From Methyloprofundus sp. (GTDB lineage Bacteria; Pseudomonadota; Gammaproteobacteria; Methylococcales; Methylomonadaceae), in contig WTCN01000144.1 in NCBI GenBank assembly GCA_013138555.1, forward strand, positions 1 to 12,780: a stretch of 12,780 nt of DNA. Direction: 5' to 3'. Of the stretch, positions 6,301-12,780 are shown one piece after another. The position numbers and the translations under genes were made by a program. Positions within the stretch are counted from its first letter, which is position 1; each line of letters opens with the position of its first letter. The notes under the pieces were generated by a model. That model searched no databases. It was not told the origin of the DNA and saw only the letters and a list, made by a program, of their open reading frames with translations.

Positions 6301-6332
6301 AGTTTCTCAGTTAAATAAATTTCATTTGTATA

Positions 6333-6365
6333 ACGGATAACATCCCTTTGAGGGATGGTATCCGT
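6333..6365. repeat. Long imperfect palindrome downstream of hisD
   Basis: Two 15-bp arms, ACGGATAACATCCCT (6333-6347) and AGGGATGGTATCCGT (6351-6365), pair with one mismatch around a 3-nt loop. The palindrome lies about 65 bp after the hisD stop. No T run follows on the minus strand, so it is not a classic terminator. It could stabilise the mRNA end or be a miniature mobile unit. Confidence 0.7.
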
Positions 6366-6383
6366 GAAGTTATTTTTCTGAGA

Positions 6384-6398
6384 ATCTATATTATAGAT
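6384..6398. repeat. AT-rich palindrome after hisD
   Basis: ATCTATA (6384-6390) and TATAGAT (6392-6398) pair perfectly around a single T. The minus strand contains TATAAT (6390-6395) but has no matching -35 box at a workable distance, so I do not call it a promoter. Confidence 0.4.
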
Positions 6399-6427
6399 AT
6401 ATATATCATCTTAACTTTAGAAAATAG

Positions 6428-7729
6428 TTATTTTAGCCTGTATTCAGCAGAACGTGCATGCGCTGTTAAGCTTTCTCCACGCGCGAGTATTGAAGCCGTT
6501 TTACCCAGCGTATTTGCGCCTTCGGCAGAACAGAATATCAGACTAGAGCGTTTCTGGAAATCATATACGCCTAAAGGTGAAGAAAACCGTGCAGTCCCGG
6601 AAGTGGGTAAAACATGGTTAGGTCCGGCGCAATAATCACCTAGGGCTTCTGCCGTATAACGCCCCATAAAGATAGCCCCGGCATTACGGATATGTTCGCA
6701 CAGTGCTTCAGGGTTTTCTACAGAAAGTTCTAAATGTTCTGGCGCAATGGTATTTGCCACCTCGGCAGCTTGCTCTAGTGAATTAACTTTTATCAGTGCA
6801 CCGCGCCCCGATAATGAGGCTTTAATAATCTCTGCACGCTCCATTTCGGGGAGTAGTTTATCGATACTTTGTGCAACCGCATCCAGAAAGTCAGCGTCAT
6901 CAGACAATAAGATGGCCTGAGCATCTTCATCATGTTCTGCCTGAGAGAATAGATCCATCGCAATCCAGTCCGGGTCGGTGTTACCGTCACAAATAATCAG
7001 TATCTCTGAAGGACCGGCAATCATATCTATACCCACCTGACCAAAAACCAGCTTTTTCGCGGTAGCAACATAGATGTTTCCAGGGCCAACAATTTTTTCT
7101 ACTGCCGGAATGGTTTCTGTACCATAGGCTAAAGCCGCAATGGCTTGTGCACCCCCTATCGCAAAAACACGATCAACGCCAGCAAGATAAGCGGCGGCTA
7201 AGACAAGCTCATTAGTGATACCTTGTGGTGTCGGTACTACCATAATCAGTTCACGTACCCCGGCCACTTTTGCTGGAATGGCATTCATTAGAACAGAAGA
7301 AGGGTAGGCGGCTTTACCGCCTGGGACATATAAGCCTGCACGATCTAAGGGGGTGACTTTTTGACCTAGCACAGTGCCGTCTGCTTCAGTATATTGCCAG
7401 GATTCCATCTTTTGCTTTTCGGCATAGGCGCGGACACGGTTCGCAGCGGTTTGCAAGGCATCTGCCTTGTCTTTAGGTAGGTTATTCCAGGCCGCTTTTA
7501 ATTGTTGCTGAGAGAATTCCAGCTCGGATGCATCTGTCAGAGAGCATTGGTCAAATTGATTGGTGTAATCAAGTACTGCCTGATCGCCCTTGTTGCGCAC
7601 AGTGGCAATAATATCCAGGACACGCTGATGAATTTCGTGATCCGAACTTTCTTCAAAGGCGAGTAACTGTTGCAGTTGAGTCTGAAAATTTGCATCCGTA
7701 CTATTAAGGCGAGTGATAGTTTGAGTCAT
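6428..7729 (-). CDS. hisD: Histidinol dehydrogenase
   Basis: This 433-residue zinc enzyme carries out the last two steps of histidine synthesis, oxidising L-histidinol to L-histidine with two NAD. Likely zinc ligands are Gln263 and His266 (LFSQAEHDE), Asp365 (ALGDYCAGPNH) and His424 near the C-terminus. The catalytic pair is Glu331-His332 in APEHLEL. The family signature IVGPGNIYVATAKK (213-226), the preceding IGGAQAIAALAYG (191-203) and IDMIAGPSE (234-242) are intact. The length fits the family. It starts at ATG 7727-7729, 55 bp after the hisG stop, on the same strand. No internal damage is visible. Confidence 0.97.
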   Translation of the reverse strand: MTQTITRLNSTDANFQTQLQQLLAFEESSDHEIHQRVLDIIATVRNKGDQAVLDYTNQFDQCSLTDASELEFSQQQLKAAWNNLPKDKADALQTAANRVRAYAEKQKMESWQYTEADGTVLGQKVTPLDRAGLYVPGGKAAYPSSVLMNAIPAKVAGVRELIMVVPTPQGITNELVLAAAYLAGVDRVFAIGGAQAIAALAYGTETIPAVEKIVGPGNIYVATAKKLVFGQVGIDMIAGPSEILIICDGNTDPDWIAMDLFSQAEHDEDAQAILLSDDADFLDAVAQSIDKLLPEMERAEIIKASLSGRGALIKVNSLEQAAEVANTIAPEHLELSVENPEALCEHIRNAGAIFMGRYTAEALGDYCAGPNHVLPTSGTARFSSPLGVYDFQKRSSLIFCSAEGANTLGKTASILARGESLTAHARSAEYRLK

Positions 7730-7784
7730 AAGGGGTCGTTCAGAATTAATTTAACAAAAAGTGTAGCCAGAGAAAAAGGTTCAC

Positions 7785-8423
7785 TTACTTATTGACTTGC
7801 CTGGCTGCCAGTGTTTTTTCAAATTGATCTAGCAACGGCTGGATAAGCTGATGTTTCATTTTCATAGAGGCTTTATTAACCACTAGCCGTGAACTAATAT
7901 TCATAATCAGTTCGCGCGGTTCCAGGCCATTAGCTCTTAAGGTATTGCCAGTATCAACGACATCGACAATACAATCAGCCAGGCCGACAATAGGGGCAAG
8001 TTCCATCGCACCATATAGTTTGATGATTTCAGCTTGTATGCCTTGGCTGGCAAAATAGCGTTCTGCCGTTTTGACATATTTTGTGGCGACACGTACCCGC
8101 CCTGAAATATCCGGTGCATTCGTCGGTGCTGCGGTCATTAATTTGCAGCAGGCAATGTTTAAATCTATGGGTTCATATAAGTTGTCTGAATCATGCTCAA
8201 TCAGTACGTCTTTGCCTGCAATACCTAAGTCTGCCGCACCATATTCTACAAAAGTGGGTACATCCGTGGCACGGATAATCACCAGTTGTACATTATCATG
8301 ATTGGTTCTAAGTATGAGTTTGCGACTGGTTTTTGGATCATCAATCGGCACAATATCGGCATCTGCCAGTAATGGAAGTGCTTCGTCGTATATTCTGCCT
8401 TTTGAAACAGCGATAGTTAACAT
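7785..8423 (-). CDS. hisG: ATP phosphoribosyltransferase, short form
   Basis: This 212-residue enzyme performs the first step of histidine synthesis, joining ATP and PRPP. The start (MLTIAVSKGRIYDEALPLL), GAADLGIAGKDVL (62-74) and the PRPP-binding loop region DVVDTGNTLRANGL (154-167) are typical. It ends soon after the catalytic domains and lacks the C-terminal ACT-like regulatory domain of the roughly 300-residue long form. Short-form HisG enzymes need HisZ, a histidyl-tRNA synthetase relative, for activity and feedback control by histidine; hisZ is not in this window and should lie elsewhere. It starts at ATG 8421-8423, 15 bp after the murA stop, so it is probably in the same transcript. 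Confidence 0.95.
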   Translation of the reverse strand: MLTIAVSKGRIYDEALPLLADADIVPIDDPKTSRKLILRTNHDNVQLVIIRATDVPTFVEYGAADLGIAGKDVLIEHDSDNLYEPIDLNIACCKLMTAAPTNAPDISGRVRVATKYVKTAERYFASQGIQAEIIKLYGAMELAPIVGLADCIVDVVDTGNTLRANGLEPRELIMNISSRLVVNKASMKMKHQLIQPLLDQFEKTLAARQVNK

Positions 8424-8438
8424 GAATAAAAGCCTGTG

Positions 8439-9704
8439 TTATCTTGGAATGCGGCGAATTGTTGCGCCGAGTTGGGAAAGTTTTTCTTCAATATGATCAT
8501 AGCCTCGATCAATATGATAGATGCGGTCAACCAGTGTTTCGCCATCGGCAACGAGCCCGGCAAGTACCAGGCTTGCCGAGGCACGCAAATCTGTTGCCAT
8601 TACCGGAGCAGCAGTCAGGTTTGCTACACCTGTACAGATAGCGGTATTGGACTCTAGTTTAATATTAGCCCCCATACGCTGCATTTCCTGTATATGCATA
8701 AAGCGGTTTTCAAAAACGGTTTCAGTAATGGTGCTGACACCTTCTGCAATCGCATTCATCGCGGTAAATTGTGCCTGCATATCGGTCGGGAATGCGGGGA
8801 AGGGGGCGGTACGTAGTGAGACAGCTTTGGGGCGTTTGCCTTCCATATCCAGCTCAATCCAGTCTTCTCCGGTGGTTATTTTAGCGCCTGCCTCACTCAG
8901 CTTGTCGAGCACTGCATCAAGTAATTCAGGCTGAATCTTATTCAGCTTTATTTTTCCACGCGTAATAGCGGCGGCAACTAAATAGGTGCCTGCTTCAATA
9001 CGGTCAGGCAGAACATTGTAATGCAGGTTTTCTACCCCTAAGCGCTCAACCCCTTCAATTTCCAGAACATCGCTGCCGATGCCAGTAATTTTTGCGCCCA
9101 TTTTATTAAGGAAATGCGCGAGATCATTTACTTCGGGCTCACGTGCCGCATTTTCAATGATGGTTTTTCCTTCAGCCAGTGTGGCGGCCATCAGCAGGTT
9201 TTCTGTGCCGGTGACAGTCACCTGCTCCAGTACCAAACGGCAGCCCTTGAGTCGCGTTGCCTTGGCATGAATATAGCCATTCTCAACCTTTATATCAGCG
9301 CCCATTTTTTGCAGGCCCTTAAGGTGAATATCAACAGGACGTGCGCCAATGGCACACCCCCCCGGAAGTGAAACATCGGCCTGACCAAAGCGGGCCAATA
9401 AAGGGCCTAAAACCAGAATGGATGAACGCATGGTGCGTACAAGTTCGTAGGGGGCTTCCAGCTTGGTAATCGTGCTGCTATTGACTTCAATATTCAGTTT
9501 TTCATCAACTGATAAATGTACCCCCATACAGCCTAATAGCTCCATGGTCGTGGTGATGTCATGTAAATGAGGGATATTACCGATGATGGTGGGTGTGTCA
9601 CTGAGCAGTGTTGCCGCTAATATCGGTAGTGCCGCATTTTTAGCACCTGAAACAGTGAGTTCACCAGCCAGTTGTTTACCGCCAGTGATGAGTAATTTAT
9701 CCAT
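8439..9704 (-). CDS. murA: UDP-N-acetylglucosamine 1-carboxyvinyltransferase
   Basis: This 421-residue cytoplasmic enzyme starts peptidoglycan synthesis by moving enolpyruvate from PEP to UDP-GlcNAc; it is the fosfomycin target. The active-site cysteine is present as Cys117 in LPGGCAIGARPVD, with Lys22-Asn23 in SGAKNAALP matching the conserved substrate-binding pair. A cysteine rather than an aspartate at this position predicts fosfomycin sensitivity. FPTDMQAQ and the C-terminal YDHIEEKL segment are typical, and the length equals that of close homologues. It starts at ATG 9702-9704, only 4 bp after the mlaB stop. In E. coli and Pseudomonas an ibaG-type BolA gene usually lies between the two; it is absent here. 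Confidence 0.98.
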   Translation of the reverse strand: MDKLLITGGKQLAGELTVSGAKNAALPILAATLLSDTPTIIGNIPHLHDITTTMELLGCMGVHLSVDEKLNIEVNSSTITKLEAPYELVRTMRSSILVLGPLLARFGQADVSLPGGCAIGARPVDIHLKGLQKMGADIKVENGYIHAKATRLKGCRLVLEQVTVTGTENLLMAATLAEGKTIIENAAREPEVNDLAHFLNKMGAKITGIGSDVLEIEGVERLGVENLHYNVLPDRIEAGTYLVAAAITRGKIKLNKIQPELLDAVLDKLSEAGAKITTGEDWIELDMEGKRPKAVSLRTAPFPAFPTDMQAQFTAMNAIAEGVSTITETVFENRFMHIQEMQRMGANIKLESNTAICTGVANLTAAPVMATDLRASASLVLAGLVADGETLVDRIYHIDRGYDHIEEKLSQLGATIRRIPR

Positions 9705-9708
9705 GTGT

Positions 9709-10020
9709 TTAAGTGTTCTTAGTCGTAAATAAGTCGATTTCGGATAGATAGCTTAGTTTTGCCAGAGCAGTTAACTGTGCCGGAATATTGTCAAATTGAA
9801 GTTTTATCTGCTGCTTACGGGAAAATTTTATCCATTCTATAAGTAAAGCCAGTCCAGCGCTATCAATTTTACCAAGCTGCTGTAAGTCTATGGTCATTGT
9901 AGAGCCTGATTGCTTAAAGTTTAAAATTTTAACGCTTGCTTTATTAATGTTACTAAAGATTAAATCACCTTTGATAATATACTTTTCGGGTGTCAGTGCG
10001 ATAGCTTCTATAGTGTGCAT
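9709..10020 (-). CDS. mlaB: STAS-domain subunit of the Mla phospholipid transporter
   Basis: This 103-residue cytoplasmic protein has a STAS fold: an N-terminal strand pair (KYIIKGDLIFSNINK), the strand MTIDLQQLGKID (42-53), and then SAGLALLIEWIKF, which starts the helix after the conserved loop. Ser54 is at the position usually held by Ser or Thr. In E. coli MlaB binds the ATPase MlaF and stabilises the MlaFEDB complex. Its place between mlaD and murA supports the name. The ATG (10018-10020) lacks a good Shine-Dalgarno site, because a REP-like repeat (10026-10050) stands right upstream and its AGGAGG lies on the wrong strand. Translation may therefore be weak or start in an unusual way. Confidence 0.88.
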   Translation of the reverse strand: MHTIEAIALTPEKYIIKGDLIFSNINKASVKILNFKQSGSTMTIDLQQLGKIDSAGLALLIEWIKFSRKQQIKLQFDNIPAQLTALAKLSYLSEIDLFTTKNT

Positions 10021-10025
10021 AAGTT

Positions 10026-10050
10026 TTGTAGGAGGGGCTTTAGCCGCGAC
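10026..10050 (+). repeat. REP-like element core (GTAG type), copy 2
   Basis: These 25 bp (TTGTAGGAGGGGC, TTTA, GCCGCGAC) are identical to the reverse complement of 1375-1399. The GGC-TTTA-GCC stem is intact, but the second palindrome seen in copy 1 is absent. It ends only 6 bp before the mlaB start codon and thus occupies the ribosome-binding region. Confidence 0.8.
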
Positions 10051-10074
10051 TTGTATCCGCAGTTCTGTGTCATT

Positions 10075-10103
10075 GATGCGCTTCGTGCCTCAGCACATCC
10101 TAT
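10075..10103. repeat. 29-bp dispersed repeat, copy 2
   Basis: Exact direct copy of 6272-6300. It lies 9 bp past the mlaD stop, in the gap where mlaC would be expected. With the REP core at 10026-10050 it fills more than half of the 92-bp mlaD-mlaB gap. The hairpin could shield the upstream mlaFED mRNA from 3' decay. Confidence 0.8.
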
Positions 10104-10112
10104 GCTATTTTA

Positions 10113-10577
10113 TTATTCATCTTTATCGGCTGAATTAAATAAGAATTGGCTAATCAGTCTTTCCAGCACTAGTGCCGACTGTGTCAATTCTATTGTGTCG
10201 CCTTCCTGTAGGTACTCATCCAGCCCACCTGGCGTTAAACCGATATATTTATCACCGAGCAAACCTGAGGTTAAAATACTTGCTGAGGTGTCGGTAGGCA
10301 GGTTTTTATAACGTGCATCAATACGCATTTTGACCAGCGCATCATAATTCTCAGCATCGAAGCTAATCTCGGCAACACGGCCAATAGGAACGCCAGCCAT
10401 AGAAATAAGCGCTTTGCTTTTAAGGCCGCCCGCATTTTCGAAATGTGCAAGCACTGTATAACTGCCATTATCCTGTAAGTCGCGAAAATTACTGACTTGC
10501 AGAGCAAGAAAGAAAAGCGCGGCAATACAGAGACTAACAAACAGGCCAACTAAAATTTCTATGGATTTGCTCTGCAT
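10113..10577 (-). CDS. mlaD: MCE-domain substrate-binding subunit of the Mla transporter
   Basis: This 154-residue inner-membrane protein has one N-terminal membrane helix (about 7-27) and a periplasmic MCE domain (about 35-115). Key stretches are YTVLAHFENAGGLKSKALI, then GVPIGRVAEI, and SILTSGLLGDKYIGLTPGG. MlaD forms a hexameric ring that passes phospholipids between the membrane and the periplasmic carrier MlaC. It is somewhat shorter than E. coli MlaD (183 residues), mostly at the C-terminal helix. The start ATG (10575-10577) lies 2 bp after the mlaE stop, with a GGAG about 10 nt upstream. The usual next gene, mlaC, is missing; a repeat-filled gap follows. Confidence 0.95.
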   Translation of the reverse strand: MQSKSIEILVGLFVSLCIAALFFLALQVSNFRDLQDNGSYTVLAHFENAGGLKSKALISMAGVPIGRVAEISFDAENYDALVKMRIDARYKNLPTDTSASILTSGLLGDKYIGLTPGGLDEYLQEGDTIELTQSALVLERLISQFLFNSADKDE

Positions 10578-10579
10578 GA

Positions 10580-11359
10580 TTAGGGGGCTCCAAACATAAG
10601 GGCGGTTAATAAAAAGTCAAATAACAGGATAGCAAAAGAAGAATTAACAACGGTGCGCGTTGTTGCACGACTGATGCCTGCCGAAGTGGGTATGGCATCA
10701 TAGCCTTCAAATAAGGCAATCCAGGTAACTAGCCAGGCAAAAATAATGCTCTTGATAACGCCATTGATAATATCATCATTAAAATCAATCGCAGTTTGCA
10801 TTTGTGACCAGTAAGCGCCTGAGTCAACATGCAATAAATCAACCCCCGCTAAGTGCCCGCCTAAAATACCGCTTGCACTAAATAAAGCAGCCAATAATGG
10901 CAGTGAGATAAAGCCTGCAAAAAAACGCGGTGCGATAATATATTTTAGCGGGTCAATCGCCATCATTTCCATACCGGAAAGCTGCTCGGTCGCTTTCATT
11001 AAACCAATTTCAGCGGTCAGGGCAGAACCGGCGCGGCCTGCAAATAGCAAGGCACTGACGACGGGACCTAGCTCTCTAACCAGTGAGGCTGCCACCATAA
11101 TGCCGAGAGAGGATTCAGCGCCAAAAGTTGATAAGGTATAAACACCTTGTAAGCCAAGCACCATCCCCACAAAAAGGCCTGAAATCGCAATTAGCCAGAA
11201 AGTAAGCACGCCAATTGAATAAATTTGCCTGATAAGTAATCCAGGTCGGAACAGTAAATAGCCAGTACTGCTTAGGATAGACATAAAAAACAGGCCTGCT
11301 CTCCCGAGTTTAGCCAGGGCTTTTATACTGATTTGGCCTATTAGCTGGAAAAATTTCAT
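10580..11359 (-). CDS. mlaE: Permease subunit of the Mla phospholipid transporter
   Basis: This 259-residue inner-membrane permease has five or six hydrophobic segments and the MlaE family signature: RELGPVVSALLFAGRAGSAL (95-114), then AEIGLMKATEQLSGMEMMAIDP (the coupling region toward the ATPase) and IIAPRFFAGF. Its length is nearly that of E. coli MlaE (260). With MlaF, MlaD and MlaB it forms the ATP-driven complex that maintains outer-membrane lipid asymmetry. Its ATG (11357-11359) overlaps the mlaF stop by 4 bp (ATGA), so the two are translationally coupled. Confidence 0.97.
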   Translation of the reverse strand: MKFFQLIGQISIKALAKLGRAGLFFMSILSSTGYLLFRPGLLIRQIYSIGVLTFWLIAISGLFVGMVLGLQGVYTLSTFGAESSLGIMVAASLVRELGPVVSALLFAGRAGSALTAEIGLMKATEQLSGMEMMAIDPLKYIIAPRFFAGFISLPLLAALFSASGILGGHLAGVDLLHVDSGAYWSQMQTAIDFNDDIINGVIKSIIFAWLVTWIALFEGYDAIPTSAGISRATTRTVVNSSFAILLFDFLLTALMFGAP

Positions 11360-12153
11360 TGCTGAGTGTCATTAGCAAACAGCTCATGACCAAAGTCATT
11401 CGCTGGGTAATGAAACGGGACAGGGCCATCCGCCTTGCCCTGCATAAATTGTTGTACCCAGTCAGACTCGGTGTTACGAATCTCATCCGGTGTACCATGA
11501 CCTATCACTTTTCCTGCTGATATAAGATAAATATAATCTGCAATGGAGGCCGTCTCCTGTACATCATGTGAAACGACAATGCTGGTTAAGTGTAGTGTGT
11601 GATTCAGGGTTTTAATCAGCTGTACCAGTACCCCGAGAGAAATCGGATCTTGCCCGGTAAAAGGCTCGTCATACATAATCATTTCGGGATCTAATGCCAG
11701 TGCCCTAGCCATCGCCACTCGCCGTGCCATACCGCCCGATAATTCGCTAGGCATTAGATCACGTGCGCCACGTAAACCTACCGCATTGAGTTTCATCAGT
11801 ACCACGGTGCGAATCATCGCCTCAGTCAGCTGAGTATGCTCCCGGATAGGAAATGCAATATTATCGTACACCGACATATCGGTTAATAAAGCACCACTTT
11901 GAAACAGCATGCCCATTTTTTTACGTAGCTTATACAATTCGCTACGGGAGAGTTGGTGTACGTTTTGTTGATTAACGACGATTGAGCCACTATCAGGGGT
12001 AAGTTGTCCACCGATCAATTTTAGTAGTGTTGTTTTGCCTGTACCGCTAGGCCCCATAATAGCGGTAATTTTATGCGGCATAATATCCAGCGAGATATTA
12101 TCAAAAATTTTTCTGTCACCACGGGAGAAAGTTAAGTTACGAATGGAGATCAT
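11356..12153 (-). CDS. mlaF: ATPase subunit of the Mla phospholipid transporter
   Basis: This 265-residue ABC ATPase drives the Mla lipid transporter on the cytoplasmic side. The motifs are complete: Walker A GPSGTGKTT (34-42), Q-loop FQSGAL with Gln85, ABC signature LSGGM (138-142), Walker B IMYDEP with Glu163, and the switch His196 in VVSHD. The subfamily hallmarks REHTQL and the C-terminal GKADGPVPFHYPAND are those of MlaF. The ATG at 12151-12153 lacks a clear Shine-Dalgarno site, but the protein aligns with the family from its first strand. It is the first gene of the minus-strand block, with a likely promoter about 40 bp upstream. Confidence 0.97.
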   Translation of the reverse strand: MISIRNLTFSRGDRKIFDNISLDIMPHKITAIMGPSGTGKTTLLKLIGGQLTPDSGSIVVNQQNVHQLSRSELYKLRKKMGMLFQSGALLTDMSVYDNIAFPIREHTQLTEAMIRTVVLMKLNAVGLRGARDLMPSELSGGMARRVAMARALALDPEMIMYDEPFTGQDPISLGVLVQLIKTLNHTLHLTSIVVSHDVQETASIADYIYLISAGKVIGHGTPDEIRNTESDWVQQFMQGKADGPVPFHYPANDFGHELFANDTQQ

Positions 12154-12190
12154 GGTGAAAGTATAGGCTAAACGTTGCAGAAAACCGCTT

Positions 12191-12196
12191 ATTATA
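12191..12196 (-). promoter_or_regulatory. Candidate -10 box for the mlaF operon
   Basis: A perfect TATAAT on the minus strand lies 37 bp upstream of the mlaF ATG, giving a leader of about 30 nt. No good -35 box stands 16-18 bp further up, so activation or an alternative element may be needed. The 194-bp gap is divergent and also serves the gene on the right. Confidence 0.45.
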
Positions 12197-12308
12197 GAGT
12201 ATGGTTTGGTTTATAGGTATTTTTAATCTGTGATGTTGTTAGGTTGCGGTGGAGTTGGCTGACAAAAAAGTTGCAAGATATTGATACACGTTAGGGTTCT
12301 GACTTAGC

Positions 12309-12314
12309 TATAAT
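12309..12314 (+). promoter_or_regulatory. Candidate -10 box for the AAA ATPase gene
   Basis: A perfect TATAAT on the plus strand lies 33 bp before the ATG at 12348. A TTGATA at 12281-12286 is the best -35 candidate, but its spacing of 22 bp is too long for a normal promoter. I hold the -10 box as plausible only. Confidence 0.4.
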
Positions 12315-12347
12315 AATTACCATAGAGTATTTAATAGGGAGTTAACC

Positions 12348-12780
12348 ATGTTTTTGAAACAAATTCACATTAAGGAATTCAAAGCACTAAAAAATGTACA
12401 TATCTCGCTGAAGCAGAATGATAAATCAAATGTTTTTTCGATAGCGAGTTTAAATGGTTTAGGTAAAAGTACTTTATTGCAATTTATTTTTACCATGTTG
12501 CATTGTTCTTTTGATGACGGAAGAAAGGAGTATGTTAAAAATTTGCTAGAGGGTTTGTATCCAGATATTTTAGATGATGAACTGTTGGAACTTGCTGAGT
12601 TTGAGATAGAGGATAAAAAAGAAATTATACAAATAGGCTTTGTGATTGTTGGAAATACTCACGGTGGTTTTAATTTTGATTGTTTTTTAGATATACCTGA
12701 AATAGAAGAGAAACTAGAGGAGCTAGGTGAGTTAAAATCTAAGCTAGAGTCGTTACTAAAGATTCAGGAGGAAATAAGAG
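12348..12780 (+). CDS. SMC/RecF-like AAA ATPase, N-terminal part (runs off the right edge)
   Basis: A plus-strand frame opens at ATG 12348-12350 behind a strong Shine-Dalgarno site (AGGGAG, 6-nt spacer) and stays open for 144 codons to the window end. The start MFLKQIHIKEFKALKNVHIS is the typical first strand of RecF/SMC-type ATPases (xxIxxFxxxxxxxI). The Walker A is SLNGLGKSTLLQF (34-46), with Ser in place of the usual first Gly. Residues from about 118 on are rich in Glu, Lys and Leu and look like the start of a coiled coil, as in Rad50-, OLD- and PtuA-like proteins. Many ATPases of this kind serve in phage defence, but the C-terminal part that would decide is missing. Two sampled 60-bp lines give about 27 and 32% G+C, well below the core genes, suggesting horizontal transfer. 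Confidence 0.8.
   Translation, partial: MFLKQIHIKEFKALKNVHISLKQNDKSNVFSIASLNGLGKSTLLQFIFTMLHCSFDDGRKEYVKNLLEGLYPDILDDELLELAEFEIEDKKEIIQIGFVIVGNTHGGFNFDCFLDIPEIEEKLEELGELKSKLESLLKIQEEIR

Larger units (their letters stand above)
6163..6427. other. Repeat-rich gap between hisD and the ASCH gene
   Basis: This 265-bp gap has no gene but holds at least four palindromic elements, listed separately: 6196-6214, 6272-6300, 6333-6365 and 6384-6398. It also has an AT-alternating stretch near 6396-6408. A GGGC-ATCA-GCCC inverted repeat lies near 6251-6262. I found no convincing promoter with both boxes on the minus strand. Confidence 0.6.

Noticed and set aside
6384..6408. TATAAT on the minus strand after hisD as a promoter for ASCH-hisC
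   Set aside because: No -35 box at 16-18 bp, and the box sits in an AT-alternating palindrome where such matches arise by chance.
6348..6635. A 95-codon plus-strand frame over the hisD end
   Set aside because: Mostly antisense to hisD and starting in a palindrome loop; a shadow of the real gene.
8521..8934. A 137-codon plus-strand frame antisense to murA
   Set aside because: It mirrors murA codon structure (Ser/Ala-rich shadow), with no ribosome binding site and no motif.
6163..10112. CRISPR array suggested by repeated units
   Set aside because: Only two copies of the 29-bp repeat exist, about 3.8 kb apart, with genes between them and no regular spacers.

Overview
The window looks like a chromosomal segment of a gammaproteobacterium. 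It holds the conserved gammaproteobacterial block mlaFED-mlaB-murA-hisG-hisD-hisC next to a cytochrome bc1 operon (petABC). The moderate G+C, the REP-like repeats and the gene order would fit a methanotroph of the Methylococcales type. That placement is a weak inference; Gammaproteobacteria is well supported.

Almost every gene lies on the minus strand. Read in the direction of transcription, from right to left, the core is: mlaF, mlaE, mlaD (inner-membrane phospholipid transporter), a 92-bp gap packed with repeats, mlaB, murA (peptidoglycan precursor synthesis), hisG, hisD, a small ASCH-domain gene, hisC (histidine synthesis), then petA, petB, petC (Rieske protein, cytochrome b, cytochrome c1) and a small secreted or membrane protein of unknown function. 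Overlaps of 4 bp (mlaF/mlaE, petA/petB) and gaps of 1-15 bp show tight operon structure. Compared with the usual order in E. coli and Pseudomonas, mlaC and the BolA-type gene ibaG are missing, and the ASCH gene has been added.

Both flanks look like accessory DNA and are visibly AT-richer than the core. On the left is the tail of an IS66-like transposase. Its end overlaps the 3' end of an oppositely oriented gene for a SEFIR-domain protein, a family with known anti-phage members. Next to it lies a roughly 540-bp stretch without convincing intact genes, carrying a probable fragment of a tyrosine recombinase. On the right, divergent from mlaF and behind its own promoter and Shine-Dalgarno site, begins an SMC/RecF-like AAA ATPase that runs off the window.

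Small repeats mark the places where the conserved block has changed. A 25-bp GTAG-type REP core occurs at 1375-1399 and, inverted, at 10026-10050. A 29-bp element occurs as an exact direct repeat at 6272-6300 and 10075-10103. Further hairpins, including one good intrinsic terminator after petC, fill the other intergenic gaps. I saw no tRNA, rRNA, CRISPR array or riboswitch.
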